The notes beneath the pieces were generated by a model. The model saw only the letters and a list, made by a program, of their open reading frames with translations, was not told the DNA's origin and did no database searches. Below, piece after piece: positions 29,182 through 38,924 of a DNA stretch of 64,000 nucleotides. Made by a program: the position numbers and the translations under genes. This DNA is from Roseofilum capinflatum BLCC-M114 (GTDB lineage Bacteria; Cyanobacteriota; Cyanobacteriia; Cyanobacteriales; Desertifilaceae): the NCBI RefSeq assembly GCF_030068505.1, contig NZ_JAQOSO010000119.1, forward strand, positions 22,651-86,650. The letters are read 5' to 3'. Within the stretch, counting starts at the first letter, position 1; each line of letters starts with the position of its first letter.

Positions 29182-30180
29182 ATGTTAACGAACCAATCTG
29201 GGATTAGTGCAGTTTCTCGCACCGTTAAGCGCGTTGCTCTTGGGGTAACCTCTGTGGTTCTCTGTTGGAGCGGTTTGAACCTGTACGCGAAAGCCAATGC
29301 CGCTCAGTTTTCCGTCTTGTGGTGGGACACAACAGCCTCGCAGACTGGTATTAATATCGAACATCGTCAAGAAATATCTAGTTTTCTAGATGATTTTGAT
29401 GGTGGCGATCTCTTTGATACCACGTATATTTTTCACCCAACATCTGGAGGACTTGAAGCCCATTTAGCCTCTAAGAGCTATGATGTTGTGGTTTTAGATA
29501 GTTTCTATAATCCTCCTTACAGTCCTGATTTTCCATTTGATTTAGCAGATCGGGAAGCCCTAAAACAGCATTACACCCAGAAATCGAATTTGATGCTCGA
29601 TGGAAGTCTAGCCATTCGTAGTTTGGGATCTTACCCACAAGCTGATTTTCCTGGCCCCAATAACGCCTTGGGTAACTTTACCGTGAATCAGGTTTACGCA
29701 CTGGCTACACGAGGAGGAGGGATTTTGATGGGTACTGATCATTATACTGTTCAAGAGGATGTTAACTATATGCTTGATGGTCTCTTCCCAGACCAACCAG
29801 CTAAGTTTAGTGGGTCTACAATTCCTTCTACTGATGGGATATTCTACGGTGCAGACTTGCTCAATAGTGCGGTAGTCGTTTCACCTAATGATATCTTCGC
29901 TCATTGGGACGCTATTCCCACTCAAGGAGTTGCTCCCACAGGGGATTTTATCGACTTCTTGGGCAACCCGGTCACTCTTTACAGTCAAGTGGATGTTGCC
30001 AATAAACCCGGTGGTGGGCAAAAGTATTCCTATATTTCTACCAGTTGGAAACCGGATGAGTGTACAACTGCTGTTACCGGGACAAGTTCTGCCTGTAATC
30101 CGGAAAAAGTGCCCGAACCTTCCGCAGTTTTGGCACTGTTCGCCGTTGGTGGTGTCGGTTCCCTGTTGAAGCGGCGTTAA
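29182..30180 (+). CDS. PEP-CTERM sorting-domain protein
   Basis: The 332-residue product has an N-terminal signal peptide (hydrophobic about 20-36, cleavage likely after KANAA). The body has alternating strands and helices: FSVLWWDTTASQTGIN, a YDVVVLDSFYNPP strand, and GGGILMGTDHYTV. It ends with VPEPSAVLALFAVGGVGSLLKRR, the PEP-CTERM signal for exosortase-dependent sorting to the surface or extracellular matrix. The body resembles a flavodoxin/amidotransferase-like fold, but no catalytic motif is recognised. AGGAG (29168-29172) is a good Shine-Dalgarno. No exosortase is in the window. Confidence 0.88.
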   Translation: MLTNQSGISAVSRTVKRVALGVTSVVLCWSGLNLYAKANAAQFSVLWWDTTASQTGINIEHRQEISSFLDDFDGGDLFDTTYIFHPTSGGLEAHLASKSYDVVVLDSFYNPPYSPDFPFDLADREALKQHYTQKSNLMLDGSLAIRSLGSYPQADFPGPNNALGNFTVNQVYALATRGGGILMGTDHYTVQEDVNYMLDGLFPDQPAKFSGSTIPSTDGIFYGADLLNSAVVVSPNDIFAHWDAIPTQGVAPTGDFIDFLGNPVTLYSQVDVANKPGGGQKYSYISTSWKPDECTTAVTGTSSACNPEKVPEPSAVLALFAVGGVGSLLKRR

Positions 30181-30192
30181 TATTCATACCGT

Positions 30193-30262
30193 AGGGGCGG
30201 GTTATACCCAAATCTTGTAGACTGACAACTATTTTTGTATTCATATCCGCTTGCGGAAACCC
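30193..30262. repeat. GGGGCGGGTTATAC element, partly degraded
   Basis: Starts GTAGGGGCGGGTTATACCCA after the PEP-CTERM gene. The right arm is changed and is replaced by a TCCGCTTGCGGAAAC unit. Confidence 0.6.
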
Positions 30263-30326
30263 GCACGAACCCACCATGTCTCTACAGTACACACATTGAA
30301 TTAGGTTCATGTAATATGAGACATGG

Positions 30327-30358
30327 TTGTAGGTGCGAACAATTTTTCGCACCTACAA
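30327..30358. repeat. 13-bp-stem hairpin between convergent genes
   Basis: TTGTAGGTGCGAA and TTCGCACCTACAA form a perfect 13-bp stem with a 6-base loop, five bases from the rtcB stop and in the convergent gap with the PEP-CTERM gene. It could stop transcription from either side. It lacks a clear T run and looks like a common cyanobacterial GTAGG-type repeat. Confidence 0.6.
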
Positions 30359-30363
30359 AACCA

Positions 30364-31545
30364 TTACCCTTTCACACAAACGACTTGCTTAAGTGTTGCC
30401 ACCACTTCCACCAAATCCGATTGATTGTTCATCACTTCTTCAATGGGTTTGTAGGCTCCTGGAATTTCATCTAAAACTCCCTTATCTTTGCGGCACTCAA
30501 CTCCATCGGTTTGGGCAATCAAATCATCCAGAGTATAGGACTTTTTGGCCTTGGTTCTCGACATTAATCGTCCTGCACCATGGGAACAGGAGCAATAGCT
30601 ATCTACATGGCCTTTCCCTTTGACAATATAGGATTTAGCGCCCATGGAACCGGGAATAATGCCATAATCATTTTCTTGCGCTCGCACTGCACCTTTGCGG
30701 GTGACATAAACCGATTCACCGAAATGGGTTTCTTTTTCGGCATAATTATGATGGCAATTGACCTCTAGTAAAGGCTTCATCGGTTTGCCTCCGGTGAGGT
30801 GTTTTTCGATGATTCGCTTTACTCTGGCCATCATTACATCCCGATTAAACCGAGCATAGTGTTGGGCCCATTGTAGATCATGCCAATAGGCTCTAAATTC
30901 GGGAGTCCCAGCGACAAAATAGGACAAATCGGGGTCAGGTAAGGATTCTTGGGCTAATTTAGCCAAGTCTTTTGCCGTGTGAATATGATTTTGGGCTAAT
31001 CGATTGCCAATATGTCGAGAACCGGAATGGAGCATGAGCCAAACTTGGTCTTCGGTATCGAGGCAAACTTCAATAAAATGGTTGCCACCGCCCAAAGATC
31101 CCATTTGTTTCATGGCTTTACCATCCAGGTTTTGCACCCCTTTGTGCAAATCCTTAAAGTCTTGCCATCCTTGCCAGTTGGTGACTGTTTTTTCGATGTC
31201 TTTATTATCATTGAAGCCGACGGGAATTGCTGCTTCAATGTCTTGGCGAATTTTTTTGAGTTTCCCATCGAGTTGATCGGCGATAAATGGGGTTTTGACT
31301 GCTGCCATACCGCAGCCAATATCGACACCTACGGCGGCGGGAATAATGGCTTCTTTGGTGGCAATGACGGAGCCAACTAAGGCTCCTTTGCCTAAGTGAA
31401 CATCTGGCATTAAGGCCACATGCTTGAAGACAAAGGGCAAGGAGGCCACGTTTTTTGCCATGCGGGTTTCGTCGTGGGCTAGGGGGTGGTTTGCCCAAGA
31501 GAGTACGGGTTTGGCTTGGGCAAATTGCAGATGTTCATAAGGCAT
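30364..31545 (-). CDS. rtcB: RNA-splicing ligase RtcB
   Basis: The 393-residue GTP- and Mn-dependent ligase joins 2',3'-cyclic-phosphate or 3'-phosphate RNA ends to 5'-OH ends. Family residues are visible: C78 in VGVDIGCGMAA (metal), GGGNHFIEVC and HSGSRHIGNRLA (metal and catalytic His), and H322 in CSCSHGAGRLMSRTKA (GMP attachment). The length fits bacterial RtcB. No rtcA or archease is adjacent. A sigma70-like promoter lies 53-82 bases upstream. Confidence 0.96.
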   Translation of the reverse strand: MPYEHLQFAQAKPVLSWANHPLAHDETRMAKNVASLPFVFKHVALMPDVHLGKGALVGSVIATKEAIIPAAVGVDIGCGMAAVKTPFIADQLDGKLKKIRQDIEAAIPVGFNDNKDIEKTVTNWQGWQDFKDLHKGVQNLDGKAMKQMGSLGGGNHFIEVCLDTEDQVWLMLHSGSRHIGNRLAQNHIHTAKDLAKLAQESLPDPDLSYFVAGTPEFRAYWHDLQWAQHYARFNRDVMMARVKRIIEKHLTGGKPMKPLLEVNCHHNYAEKETHFGESVYVTRKGAVRAQENDYGIIPGSMGAKSYIVKGKGHVDSYCSCSHGAGRLMSRTKAKKSYTLDDLIAQTDGVECRKDKGVLDEIPGAYKPIEEVMNNQSDLVEVVATLKQVVCVKG

Positions 31546-31597
31546 GGGAATGTTCCTCTGCTGTCCAGAATTCGGGCAGATAGCTGCCTTATGCTAC

Positions 31598-31627
31598 AAT
31601 ATACTACAAAGTAGGAGTATCTGTCAA
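31598..31627 (-). promoter_or_regulatory. Sigma70-type promoter for rtcB
   Basis: On the minus strand, TTGACA (31622-31627) and TATATT (31598-31603) are separated by 18 bases, close to the consensus. It lies upstream of rtcB with a 52-base gap to its ATG. Confidence 0.6.
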
Positions 31628-31676
31628 TTGCTAGGGCTTCTATAGAGTGAAAAACCCAAGGGATGTGTTGGTGGGA

Positions 31677-32084
31677 TTAAGGGTTGGGGGCGTTGGGATC
31701 TAACAGACGCTGTTTATAAGCGGCCCATCCCCCATATTCAGAAATGTCTGGCCAGCGATTGGTTTCAATTAATTCTTGAGGATAAAGCATGGCGGAAACT
31801 TGCGAGCCATCTTCTAGTTTAATTTTCCCTTCGTATAATCCTGGGGGTTCATTGGCCATGAGGTTATTGTATTGCTCAAGGGTGAGTTCATAGACTTCTC
31901 CGGGAATGGAAATTCCTCCTTCACTTACTTCGTAAATACCGGGATGAAGATCGTTAACGGAATGGAGGCGATAGAGGGGTAAGGTTTGGGTGGCACAAAT
32001 TAAGGTTGCCCCTTGCAGGTTTTGATGATGGGGTTGTCCACTGAGGGCTGAACCACAGATAAAAAATTGTTTAGTTTCTTCCAT
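31677..32084 (-). CDS. Gamma-glutamylcyclotransferase-like (allophanate hydrolase C-domain type) protein
   Basis: The 135-residue product has a small beta-barrel layout. FFICGSALSGQPHHQNLQ gives the YGSL-type substrate-binding loop. ISIPGEVYELTLEQYNNL is the second family block, and NEPPGLYEGKI has a Glu where gamma-glutamylcyclotransferases use an acid. The C-terminus ends in SEYGGWAAYKQRL. It is related to standalone relatives of the allophanate hydrolase C-terminal domain. The substrate is unknown. It lies 131 bases upstream of rtcB's start region, with independent spacing. Confidence 0.78.
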   Translation of the reverse strand: MEETKQFFICGSALSGQPHHQNLQGATLICATQTLPLYRLHSVNDLHPGIYEVSEGGISIPGEVYELTLEQYNNLMANEPPGLYEGKIKLEDGSQVSAMLYPQELIETNRWPDISEYGGWAAYKQRLLDPNAPNP

Positions 32085-32128
32085 TGGTCAAGGGATCAAT
32101 TTTCTGTATTTTGATGTTTTTTAATTTT

Positions 32129-33358
32129 TTATTTTAACAATAAGAAAGTCACTTGTAAACAGCCCACAATTACGCCGAGTACGCCGCCTAAGTTGACAAT
32201 TGCTTGTAGTTCACTGCGGACAATTCCATTGATGGCCATTTCTAAGTTGGCGGGGGAGGTGGCATTGACGCGATCGATGATTACCTGGTCAATATCTAAG
32301 ATGGGAATGACTTGAGAAATAATGAGTTCTAGGTCTTTTTCTAAGTAGCGGTCTAAAATCAGGGCAAGTTCTTGGCTGACAATTTCTAGGGAGGATTGCA
32401 TAATGGTGGAATTTTGCAGACGATTTAAAATTAGGGTGGCGATGTTTTCCCAGTTAATGGAGTTGCCTAGACCTTCAATTAAGTCTGCACCTCGTTCTTG
32501 TAAATAGATTCTCACACTCTGGCGAATGTTTTTTCGCAGTTGGCGAACGGTGAGGACGGGTAAATTTTGTAGGGAAAGACTTTGTAACCATTGCTGGGTT
32601 TTGCGCTGGATGGCTAAAGCATCCATGAGTTCTTTTATTTTTTTGTTGGCTTCTTCTTGTTCGTCTAAACAATAGTTGCGGAGACGATGCAAGGAGTTTT
32701 TGAGTCCGAGGAGGTTGGCAACGACCCAGTATGTGCCACTGGTTTTTTCCCGAAAGCCTTCGTCAATGATTTGAATGTTGTAGTCGGTGAGAAAATCGAT
32801 TAGGGTTTGGCGAATGGTATTGGGGGGACAGACGACGTGAAAGAGCCATTCGGAGAGCGATCGCGCCTGAACTTCGGTTAAACTAAAATCTAAGAGGACT
32901 TGATCGAAGATATGGTTAATCTGGTCTTCGAGGAAGTCTTCTCGCCGAGCTAACACCCGAATTAAGCGGGGTAGGGACTGACCGAGTAGGTCTTTGAGGA
33001 TACCGGCTAAAATTTTAGCGGTTTTTTGTTCTTTGTCTGCCTGGAGCTGTTTTAGGGCTAATTGGAGTAACCATAAAATAGCGGCTTGGGTGCGCTCGGT
33101 TTGTAATAAGCGACGGGCTAGGTTTTGCAGTTCGGTGGGGGTGAGCAACGATCCCATAATGGTATCGGCAACCCTCTGGGCTAACCGTCCTTGGTTACTG
33201 GGAATTAAGCCGGGAGTAAAGGGGAGTTTCTTTTTACCAATATAAATGGCTCGATAGGGGCGAAAGAGCATTTTAATGGCTAAATCATTGGTGAAATAGC
33301 CAATAACGCCACCGGCAATGGGGGGAGTAATGTATATCCAAAGATCTAAAAAACGCAA
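32129..33358 (-). CDS. DUF445 family membrane protein
   Basis: The 409-residue product has an N-terminal hydrophobic segment with [19 protein letters not shown], the diagnostic DUF445 stretch, and [20 protein letters not shown]. It ends with the C-terminal hydrophobic helix [22 protein letters not shown]. The middle is long and helical. DUF445 (YheB-like) proteins are of unknown function; membrane localisation is predicted. The gene directly follows menG on the same strand with an 8-base gap, so the two are likely co-transcribed. Confidence 0.9.
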   Translation of the reverse strand: MRFLDLWIYITPPIAGGVIGYFTNDLAIKMLFRPYRAIYIGKKKLPFTPGLIPSNQGRLAQRVADTIMGSLLTPTELQNLARRLLQTERTQAAILWLLQLALKQLQADKEQKTAKILAGILKDLLGQSLPRLIRVLARREDFLEDQINHIFDQVLLDFSLTEVQARSLSEWLFHVVCPPNTIRQTLIDFLTDYNIQIIDEGFREKTSGTYWVVANLLGLKNSLHRLRNYCLDEQEEANKKIKELMDALAIQRKTQQWLQSLSLQNLPVLTVRQLRKNIRQSVRIYLQERGADLIEGLGNSINWENIATLILNRLQNSTIMQSSLEIVSQELALILDRYLEKDLELIISQVIPILDIDQVIIDRVNATSPANLEMAINGIVRSELQAIVNLGGVLGVIVGCLQVTFLLLK

Positions 33359-33366
33359 GGCTAGGA

Positions 33367-34059
33367 CTAGGAATCAACAGATTTGGTCGTCACCAATACT
33401 CCCATCATACCGCCTGCGATTGGATAATGAACGGCGTGGGCAAATCCGGCTTGGTAGGCAAGGTTAACTTGTTGGGGGCCGAGGGGAAAGCGTTGGAGAC
33501 TGGGCATAATGTAGGCGTATTCTTCGGTGAGTCCTTGGCTTTGAGCGTAGGGAACGACGACTCGATTGAGATACCCCTGTTGAAACTGTTGGAGGAGGGG
33601 TTGGCTGGGGCGATGGAAGTCGAGGATGGCGGCGGTTGCACCGGGTTTGAGGATGCGATGGAGTTCTTGCAATGCTTGGGGGATGCTGGAGACGTTGCGG
33701 AGTCCGTACCCCATGGTGGCGGCTTGGAAGGTGCTGTCGGGGAAGGGGAGATGGAGAACATTGGCGTTGATCCAGTGGATGGGAGTCCAGCTATAGTGGG
33801 TTTGGGCGATCGCCAGCAAATTCTGAGAAAAGTCTACTCCATAAACCTGACCGGTGGGCCCTACTTGTCGAGCTAATAACCGGGTGAGATCCCCACTGCC
33901 ACAGCACAGATCGATCGCCATTCCGCCGGGTTTGGCTCCGCTCCATTGCACTGTCATGTGCTTCCAAATACGATGTTGGCCAAAGCTGAACCAGTCGTTT
34001 AGGCGATCGTAAACCGGAGCAATGCGATTGAAAATATCTTGAACCGAGGTTTGAGTCAT
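33367..34059 (-). CDS. menG: Demethylnaphthoquinone methyltransferase MenG/UbiE
   Basis: The 230-residue class I SAM methyltransferase has the SAM motif [15 protein letters not shown], the family start [24 protein letters not shown], and [24 protein letters not shown]. In cyanobacteria it performs the last step of phylloquinone synthesis (methylation of 2-phytyl-1,4-naphthoquinone), supplying photosystem I. It is followed by DUF445 on the same strand. The quinone specificity is inferred from the cyanobacterial context. Confidence 0.93.
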   Translation of the reverse strand: MTQTSVQDIFNRIAPVYDRLNDWFSFGQHRIWKHMTVQWSGAKPGGMAIDLCCGSGDLTRLLARQVGPTGQVYGVDFSQNLLAIAQTHYSWTPIHWINANVLHLPFPDSTFQAATMGYGLRNVSSIPQALQELHRILKPGATAAILDFHRPSQPLLQQFQQGYLNRVVVPYAQSQGLTEEYAYIMPSLQRFPLGPQQVNLAYQAGFAHAVHYPIAGGMMGVLVTTKSVDS

Positions 34060-34142
34060 TATTAGGTAATGGGTAATGGTCGGGGAGTGTCAAATCGATC
34101 CCCCTAGCTCATCATAGCGGTTTCATCGGACTTAATAGGATT

Positions 34143-34874
34143 CTAACTGCCGCTCACCTGTTGCAATTTCCTCAGTTCCCGATGCACACTAATCCCAATT
34201 TCCAGGGTTTCATTAATTAAGCGCCCATAATTGCTATCTTGACCCTGAACATCAAAATCAATTAAATCTGATAAATTACGATCCAATTGATTGAACAAAT
34301 CATCCGGTAACTTGATTTGATGATACTCGCGCACTAATCGTTCAGCTTTCAGGGCATGGATAAAGCTATCTTTAGTAATTTTCAGGGCTTGCACCATTTG
34401 ATAACGATTCTCAGAGTCTTGCTCGATGTAACCATCCGTAATCAACCGATCCATGCGATAGAATACGGTTACAATCTGGTCATATAGATCGAGTTCATTT
34501 AAAAGATTGAGCAAGTAAATCAAAGGTTTAGAATTGAAATAAACATAAAGATTAATCATCAGGAACAGACCAGCCGACAACCCCAAGCTAGAAACAACGG
34601 GTATCCAGTAATTAGGATGATTACTATTCCAGTAATTCCGAATCACCAGCAGAGTTGTGCCGGAAGCAATCACTAAAGTGAAGAAAAATAAGCCTAACTC
34701 CAGTCCCGAAAAGCGCAGCAGAGCCGCATTTCTTTTTTCTTCATTCGATTCTTTATGATTAATTTTTGCCCAAACGCGATAATATTCTCCCAGGAAACTA
34801 TCGTGAATAGAAATGCCACTGATTTTTTGCAGGGTTTCATCGGATATTCGCAGGTCTTCTGAATCTGGATTCAT
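34143..34874 (-). CDS. Hypothetical membrane protein, two helices
   Basis: The 243-residue product has an N-terminal soluble part (about 1-50), two adjacent membrane helices (about 52-75 and 86-112), and a helical C-terminal half rich in Asp, Leu and charged residues (about 115-243). No family is recognised. It is 40 bases from the next same-strand gene (34914-35588) and may be co-transcribed with it. Confidence 0.72.
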   Translation of the reverse strand: MNPDSEDLRISDETLQKISGISIHDSFLGEYYRVWAKINHKESNEEKRNAALLRFSGLELGLFFFTLVIASGTTLLVIRNYWNSNHPNYWIPVVSSLGLSAGLFLMINLYVYFNSKPLIYLLNLLNELDLYDQIVTVFYRMDRLITDGYIEQDSENRYQMVQALKITKDSFIHALKAERLVREYHQIKLPDDLFNQLDRNLSDLIDFDVQGQDSNYGRLINETLEIGISVHRELRKLQQVSGS

Positions 34875-34913
34875 AACAATTCTGGAGCAACATAAGGATG
34901 AGACAAGTTGAGA

Positions 34914-35588
34914 TTAGTTAAACAAGGCAATAAAAGACTTAAAGACCGCACTATAAAAGTTACTTTCTAAAGGACGAAATAGCTGAAATGGTTCTCCTGG
35001 AGTTCCCATGAAAGGTCGCAGAGTCCAACTGAGTTGACTGCCAATGATGCCATATAAAAAAAGCCATCCCAAAAGAATTTTGTGGCGAATTTCATAACCA
35101 ATGTCATCGATTTTCATCAGTTGTTTCATTCCTTCGTAAAAAAACTGAATTCCAAACAATCCAGTAATCCCCATGATTACAACATTTAAGAGAAGATAAA
35201 AGTGATAGTCGGGGATGCTTAACAGGAAGAAAACAGTGATGGGGGCAAAGCCACAAAGCAAAATACTAATTAGTCCCATGGCACTCATGAGTAAACAGAG
35301 ATATTGTTCGGCATTACATTTAGAGCCAAATAAGACGTTAAACAGATATAATGTAGGGAAACAGATGATTAAGGTGAGCAAATAAAGAGCAGGGAGTTTG
35401 ATGGCTGAAACCAAAGATTGATACCAATGCCCATAGGCTCCCATGATTAATCCATAAAAGGCGAAAAATATGGAGCTAGAAATGAATAATCCCGTAATTT
35501 TAGATTTAATTTTGATCCCTTGGTAAATTTCCTCCATGAATGAATTTCGCTCCCGTAGCATCTGCATGACGATGGCAAAATAATTCAT
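34914..35588 (-). CDS. Hypothetical polytopic membrane protein
   Basis: The ATG at 35588 is chosen because CAGGAG lies nine bases upstream; the upstream TTG would overlap it. The roughly 224-residue product has an N-terminal amphipathic part and five or six hydrophobic segments (about 25-50, 60-85, 95-120, 125-150, 175-195). It resembles the general layout of Yip1-type integral membrane proteins. The function is unknown. It is upstream of the two-helix protein on the same strand. Confidence 0.72.
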   Translation of the reverse strand: MNYFAIVMQMLRERNSFMEEIYQGIKIKSKITGLFISSSIFFAFYGLIMGAYGHWYQSLVSAIKLPALYLLTLIICFPTLYLFNVLFGSKCNAEQYLCLLMSAMGLISILLCGFAPITVFFLLSIPDYHFYLLLNVVIMGITGLFGIQFFYEGMKQLMKIDDIGYEIRHKILLGWLFLYGIIGSQLSWTLRPFMGTPGEPFQLFRPLESNFYSAVFKSFIALFN

Positions 35589-35695
35589 GACTCTCAACTC
35601 CTGAAGTGATACATTATAATAGAATGACTTAAAAATAAATTCTTAAGTTCCCATTTTCTATTTTAAGCTGAATTTTGGGGATTAACCTCAAGTTT

Positions 35696-37699
35696 ATGAA
35701 ATATTCAACCTTATTTAAGAGAGTATGGATATCGGCCATTTCTGTGCTGGTGCAAGGTTCAGGACTGATATGGGCAATGGAGGGAGCGATCGCGTCAGGG
35801 ATGCGTAGCATTATCGCGTCAGGGATGCGTAGCATTATCGCCCAACCGGTTCAGCGTCTGCGTAATATCCCCGCCGGAATTCCACCAACTCAGCAGTTAT
35901 CGGAACATACCGGAGCAGTAAAGGCCGTCGCCGTCAGTACCAATGGTCGGTTGATTGTCAGTGCAGGGGAAGAGAATCAGATTTATCTGTGGGATTTGTG
36001 GGAAAATCGCCCTAGAGGAACACTCACGGGCCATACGGAAGCAGTGTTAGCGTTGGCCATGAGTCCACGGGGGAAATTAATGGCCAGTGGCAGTTTAGAC
36101 CGCACCATTAAAGTTTGGAATACGGCAACGGGAGAAGAAATGACCACGTTTACGGGTCATCGCAATGGTATTTTAGCCTTGGCCATTAGTCCCGATGGCC
36201 GCATTTTAGCCAGTGGGGGATTGGATCGCACGATTCATTTGTGGAATTTGGAAACGGGAAAGGCGATCGGGGTTTTAGAGGGTCATGAAGATTGGGTACA
36301 AGCACTAACGTTTACTCCCGATGGGAATACCCTAATTAGTGGCAGTGCGGATGCCACAATTCGGTTTTGGAATTTGCATACGGGTGAAGAACAACAGATA
36401 TTTGAGTCGCCAACCGGTGGGGTTTTAGCCTTGGCCTTGAGTGAAGATGGACAGTTTTTAGCCAGTAGTGGGTTTGAGGAGGCGATCGCCGTTTGGAATG
36501 TACGAACCCGACAACCGGAAACCCTGTTAACCGGCCATCGCATGGGGGTTTTGTCTCTTAAATTCAGCCCCACCGGAAATATTTTAGCCAGTGGAAGCGA
36601 CGATGGAACAGTGAAGTTATGGAATTTGGCCACGCGATCGCCAATTCAGACGTTTTCAGGTCATGAAACGGGAGTGAGCGCGATCGCCTTTACCCCAGAT
36701 CGTCGCTCCCTCATTAGTGGGGGAGATGATAGCCTAGTCAATCTCTGGAATCTCGATACTCGCCTATTTCCCGACACTTTTACCCCCCATGGCGACATGA
36801 TTTCCGCCCTAGGATTTACGGGTACAGGGGATCTGTTAATTAGTGGCAGTTTAGACGAAAGCCTGAAGATTTGGCCTGTTGCGGCACGGGAGAATTCATC
36901 CCCTCTACAGACTTTTTCCAGTCATGAAACCTCCGTTTGGTCTTTAGCGATCAGTCCCATTCAACCGGTAATTGCGAGTGGCAGTTTTGACGGCAAAATT
37001 AAGCTGTGGAATTGGATTACCGGCCGCTTAATTGAGACCTTGACGGCCCATCGGGGTGGGGTGTATGGCTTAGAGATTAGTGCTGATAATCAACTATTGG
37101 TCAGTGGAGGAGACGATCGCACCGTCAAGCTATGGGATCTACAAACCGGGGTGTTGCTGAAAACCCTCGGCGGCCCCGAAGCCACCATTTATACAGTTAC
37201 CTTGAGTGGCGATCGCCGTTGGTTAGCCTGCGGCAGCGCCGAGGGTCAGATCTACCTGTGGGATTTAAATCGCTTAGAGTTAGTCTCTAGTTTCCCCGCT
37301 CATCAGGGTGCAGTCTACGGGTTGGCACTGACAAGAGATGGTAAACTCTTAGCCTCCGGAGGAGAAGATGGCCAGGTGCGCGTGTGGGATTTGCGACCCG
37401 TTGAAGAAGGAAAGGAAGAGATTCCCACCAGTCGCCGTTTACAGGAAAAAGGGGCCCAAGTGCGATCGCTCGCTATGACTCAGGATGCCCGTTATATAGT
37501 CACCGGGTCAAGTGCCGGAGAGGTCAAAGTTTGGAACCTAGTTACCGGGGAGTTAGTACATACCTTAAGGGGTCATACGGGTGGTGTTTCAGCCATAGCT
37601 ATTCACCCCAATAATCGCACCCTAGCCACCGGTAGCAGCGACAAAACCATCCGCTTATGGGACTTGATTGCGGGACAATCCCAGCAGGTGTGGCCCTAA
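35696..37699 (+). CDS. WD40-repeat protein, about 14 blades, with N-terminal signal
   Basis: From the ATG of MKYSTLFKRVWISA the 667-residue product has a hydrophobic signal-like segment (about 10-35). About 14 WD40 repeats follow, each ending in a strand such as IYLWD, IKVWN, IHLWN, VKLWN or IRLWD, which would fit two seven-bladed propellers. It is probably exported or membrane anchored and used as a protein-binding scaffold. A 24-base tandem duplication at 35791-35838 repeats the residues IASGMRSI just after the signal segment. Confidence 0.9.
   Translation: MKYSTLFKRVWISAISVLVQGSGLIWAMEGAIASGMRSIIASGMRSIIAQPVQRLRNIPAGIPPTQQLSEHTGAVKAVAVSTNGRLIVSAGEENQIYLWDLWENRPRGTLTGHTEAVLALAMSPRGKLMASGSLDRTIKVWNTATGEEMTTFTGHRNGILALAISPDGRILASGGLDRTIHLWNLETGKAIGVLEGHEDWVQALTFTPDGNTLISGSADATIRFWNLHTGEEQQIFESPTGGVLALALSEDGQFLASSGFEEAIAVWNVRTRQPETLLTGHRMGVLSLKFSPTGNILASGSDDGTVKLWNLATRSPIQTFSGHETGVSAIAFTPDRRSLISGGDDSLVNLWNLDTRLFPDTFTPHGDMISALGFTGTGDLLISGSLDESLKIWPVAARENSSPLQTFSSHETSVWSLAISPIQPVIASGSFDGKIKLWNWITGRLIETLTAHRGGVYGLEISADNQLLVSGGDDRTVKLWDLQTGVLLKTLGGPEATIYTVTLSGDRRWLACGSAEGQIYLWDLNRLELVSSFPAHQGAVYGLALTRDGKLLASGGEDGQVRVWDLRPVEEGKEEIPTSRRLQEKGAQVRSLAMTQDARYIVTGSSAGEVKVWNLVTGELVHTLRGHTGGVSAIAIHPNNRTLATGSSDKTIRLWDLIAGQSQQVWP
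35791..35838 (+). repeat. 24-bp tandem duplication in the WD40 gene
   Basis: Two identical 24-base units (35791-35814 and 35815-35838) containing GTCAGGGATGCGTAGCATTA keep the frame and duplicate SGMRSIIA. Confidence 0.9.
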
Positions 37700-37798
37700 T
37701 GGATTACATTAAAAGGGGAATTGAGAGGAATCTTAAGGGATCTCATAGCAGCAAAAAGTGCTGTAACCTACTGCAAATAAGGAGAATTAGTAATCAAC

Positions 37799-38803
37799 AT
37801 GAGTAATCAGTTGGATGTCTTTGGTGTCGGTAATGCTTTAGTGGATGTGTTGGCCTTTGTTGAAGACCAGTTTATTACTGAACAGGCCCTCGATCGCGGA
37901 GTCATGACCCTGGTAGATACCAAAGCTCAGGGGAAAATTTTAGCAGGACTCCAGCGAGATGCCCTACAATTAAGGTCTGGAGGCTCTGCGGCTAATACCA
38001 TGATCGCGATCGCCCAAAGTGGCGGTACAGGCTTTTACACCGGTAAAGTCAGCCAAGATGAGAACGGCGAGTTTTATGCCCAAGATATGAAAGCGGCAGG
38101 AATTGAATTTGAAGTTGAACCTGCCTCCCTAACAAACGGCCCCACAGGGACTTGTGTGGTCTTAACCACCCCTGATGCAGAGCGCACCATGTGTACCAAT
38201 TTGGGAGTTTCGAGTACCCTCGCCCCCAGTGATATTGATGTCGAGAAGCTCAAGCGCTGTCAATATAGCTATGTAGAAGGTTATCTCTGGACAGCAGACG
38301 ATCCCCGCCAAGCTTGTATTGAGACCATGGAGCAATCTAAGCGCCATGGGGTGAAAGTCTCTTTTACCCTTTCCGATCCATTTTTATTGCATAGTTTCCG
38401 CGATGATTTCCGTAAAGTGGTCACCGATTATTGCGATGTGCTGTTTTGCAATGCGGATGAAATTCGTCAGTTTTTAGACTTAGAAGACCTCGACGCTTGT
38501 GCCCAAAAGATCGCAGACATGGTTAATCTGGCGTTTATTACGGATAGTGATAAGGGCTGTTTGGTAGTAGAAAATAAACAAGTTGTGACCGTAGAAGGAT
38601 TTCCTGTCAAACCCCTAGATACTGTAGGCGCAGGGGATGCCTTTGCTGGTGGTGCGTTATATGGTCTCACTCATGGCTATAGTGCAGCACAAGCTGCTCG
38701 TTGGGGTAATTGTCTCGGATCGGCGATCGTCCAGATCCAAGGCCCCCGGTTAGAAAAAGCACCCGTTGACCAGATGGCAACCATTCTTTCCCCTTCGCGG
38801 TAA
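37799..38803 (+). CDS. PfkB-family sugar/nucleoside kinase (adenosine kinase-like)
   Basis: The 334-residue product has N-terminal VFGVGNALVDVLAFVED, GGSAANTMIAIAQSGG with the substrate GG, and the anion hole/catalytic base motif DTVGAGDAFAGG. It phosphorylates a sugar or nucleoside with ATP; the closest likeness is to cyanobacterial adenosine kinase-like proteins, but the exact substrate cannot be read from sequence. An AAGGAG Shine-Dalgarno lies about 12 bases before the ATG. Confidence 0.92.
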   Translation: MSNQLDVFGVGNALVDVLAFVEDQFITEQALDRGVMTLVDTKAQGKILAGLQRDALQLRSGGSAANTMIAIAQSGGTGFYTGKVSQDENGEFYAQDMKAAGIEFEVEPASLTNGPTGTCVVLTTPDAERTMCTNLGVSSTLAPSDIDVEKLKRCQYSYVEGYLWTADDPRQACIETMEQSKRHGVKVSFTLSDPFLLHSFRDDFRKVVTDYCDVLFCNADEIRQFLDLEDLDACAQKIADMVNLAFITDSDKGCLVVENKQVVTVEGFPVKPLDTVGAGDAFAGGALYGLTHGYSAAQAARWGNCLGSAIVQIQGPRLEKAPVDQMATILSPSR

Positions 38804-38924
38804 TGGGTAATATCAAGTCCGGATAATCCATTAAACTATAGCAGTAAGGTGGGCAGGGTCTGCTTGTAGAATTTGAATGATATTGCGGCCTTTTCCTGCC
38901 CACCCTACGCTCTACGAGCCAACA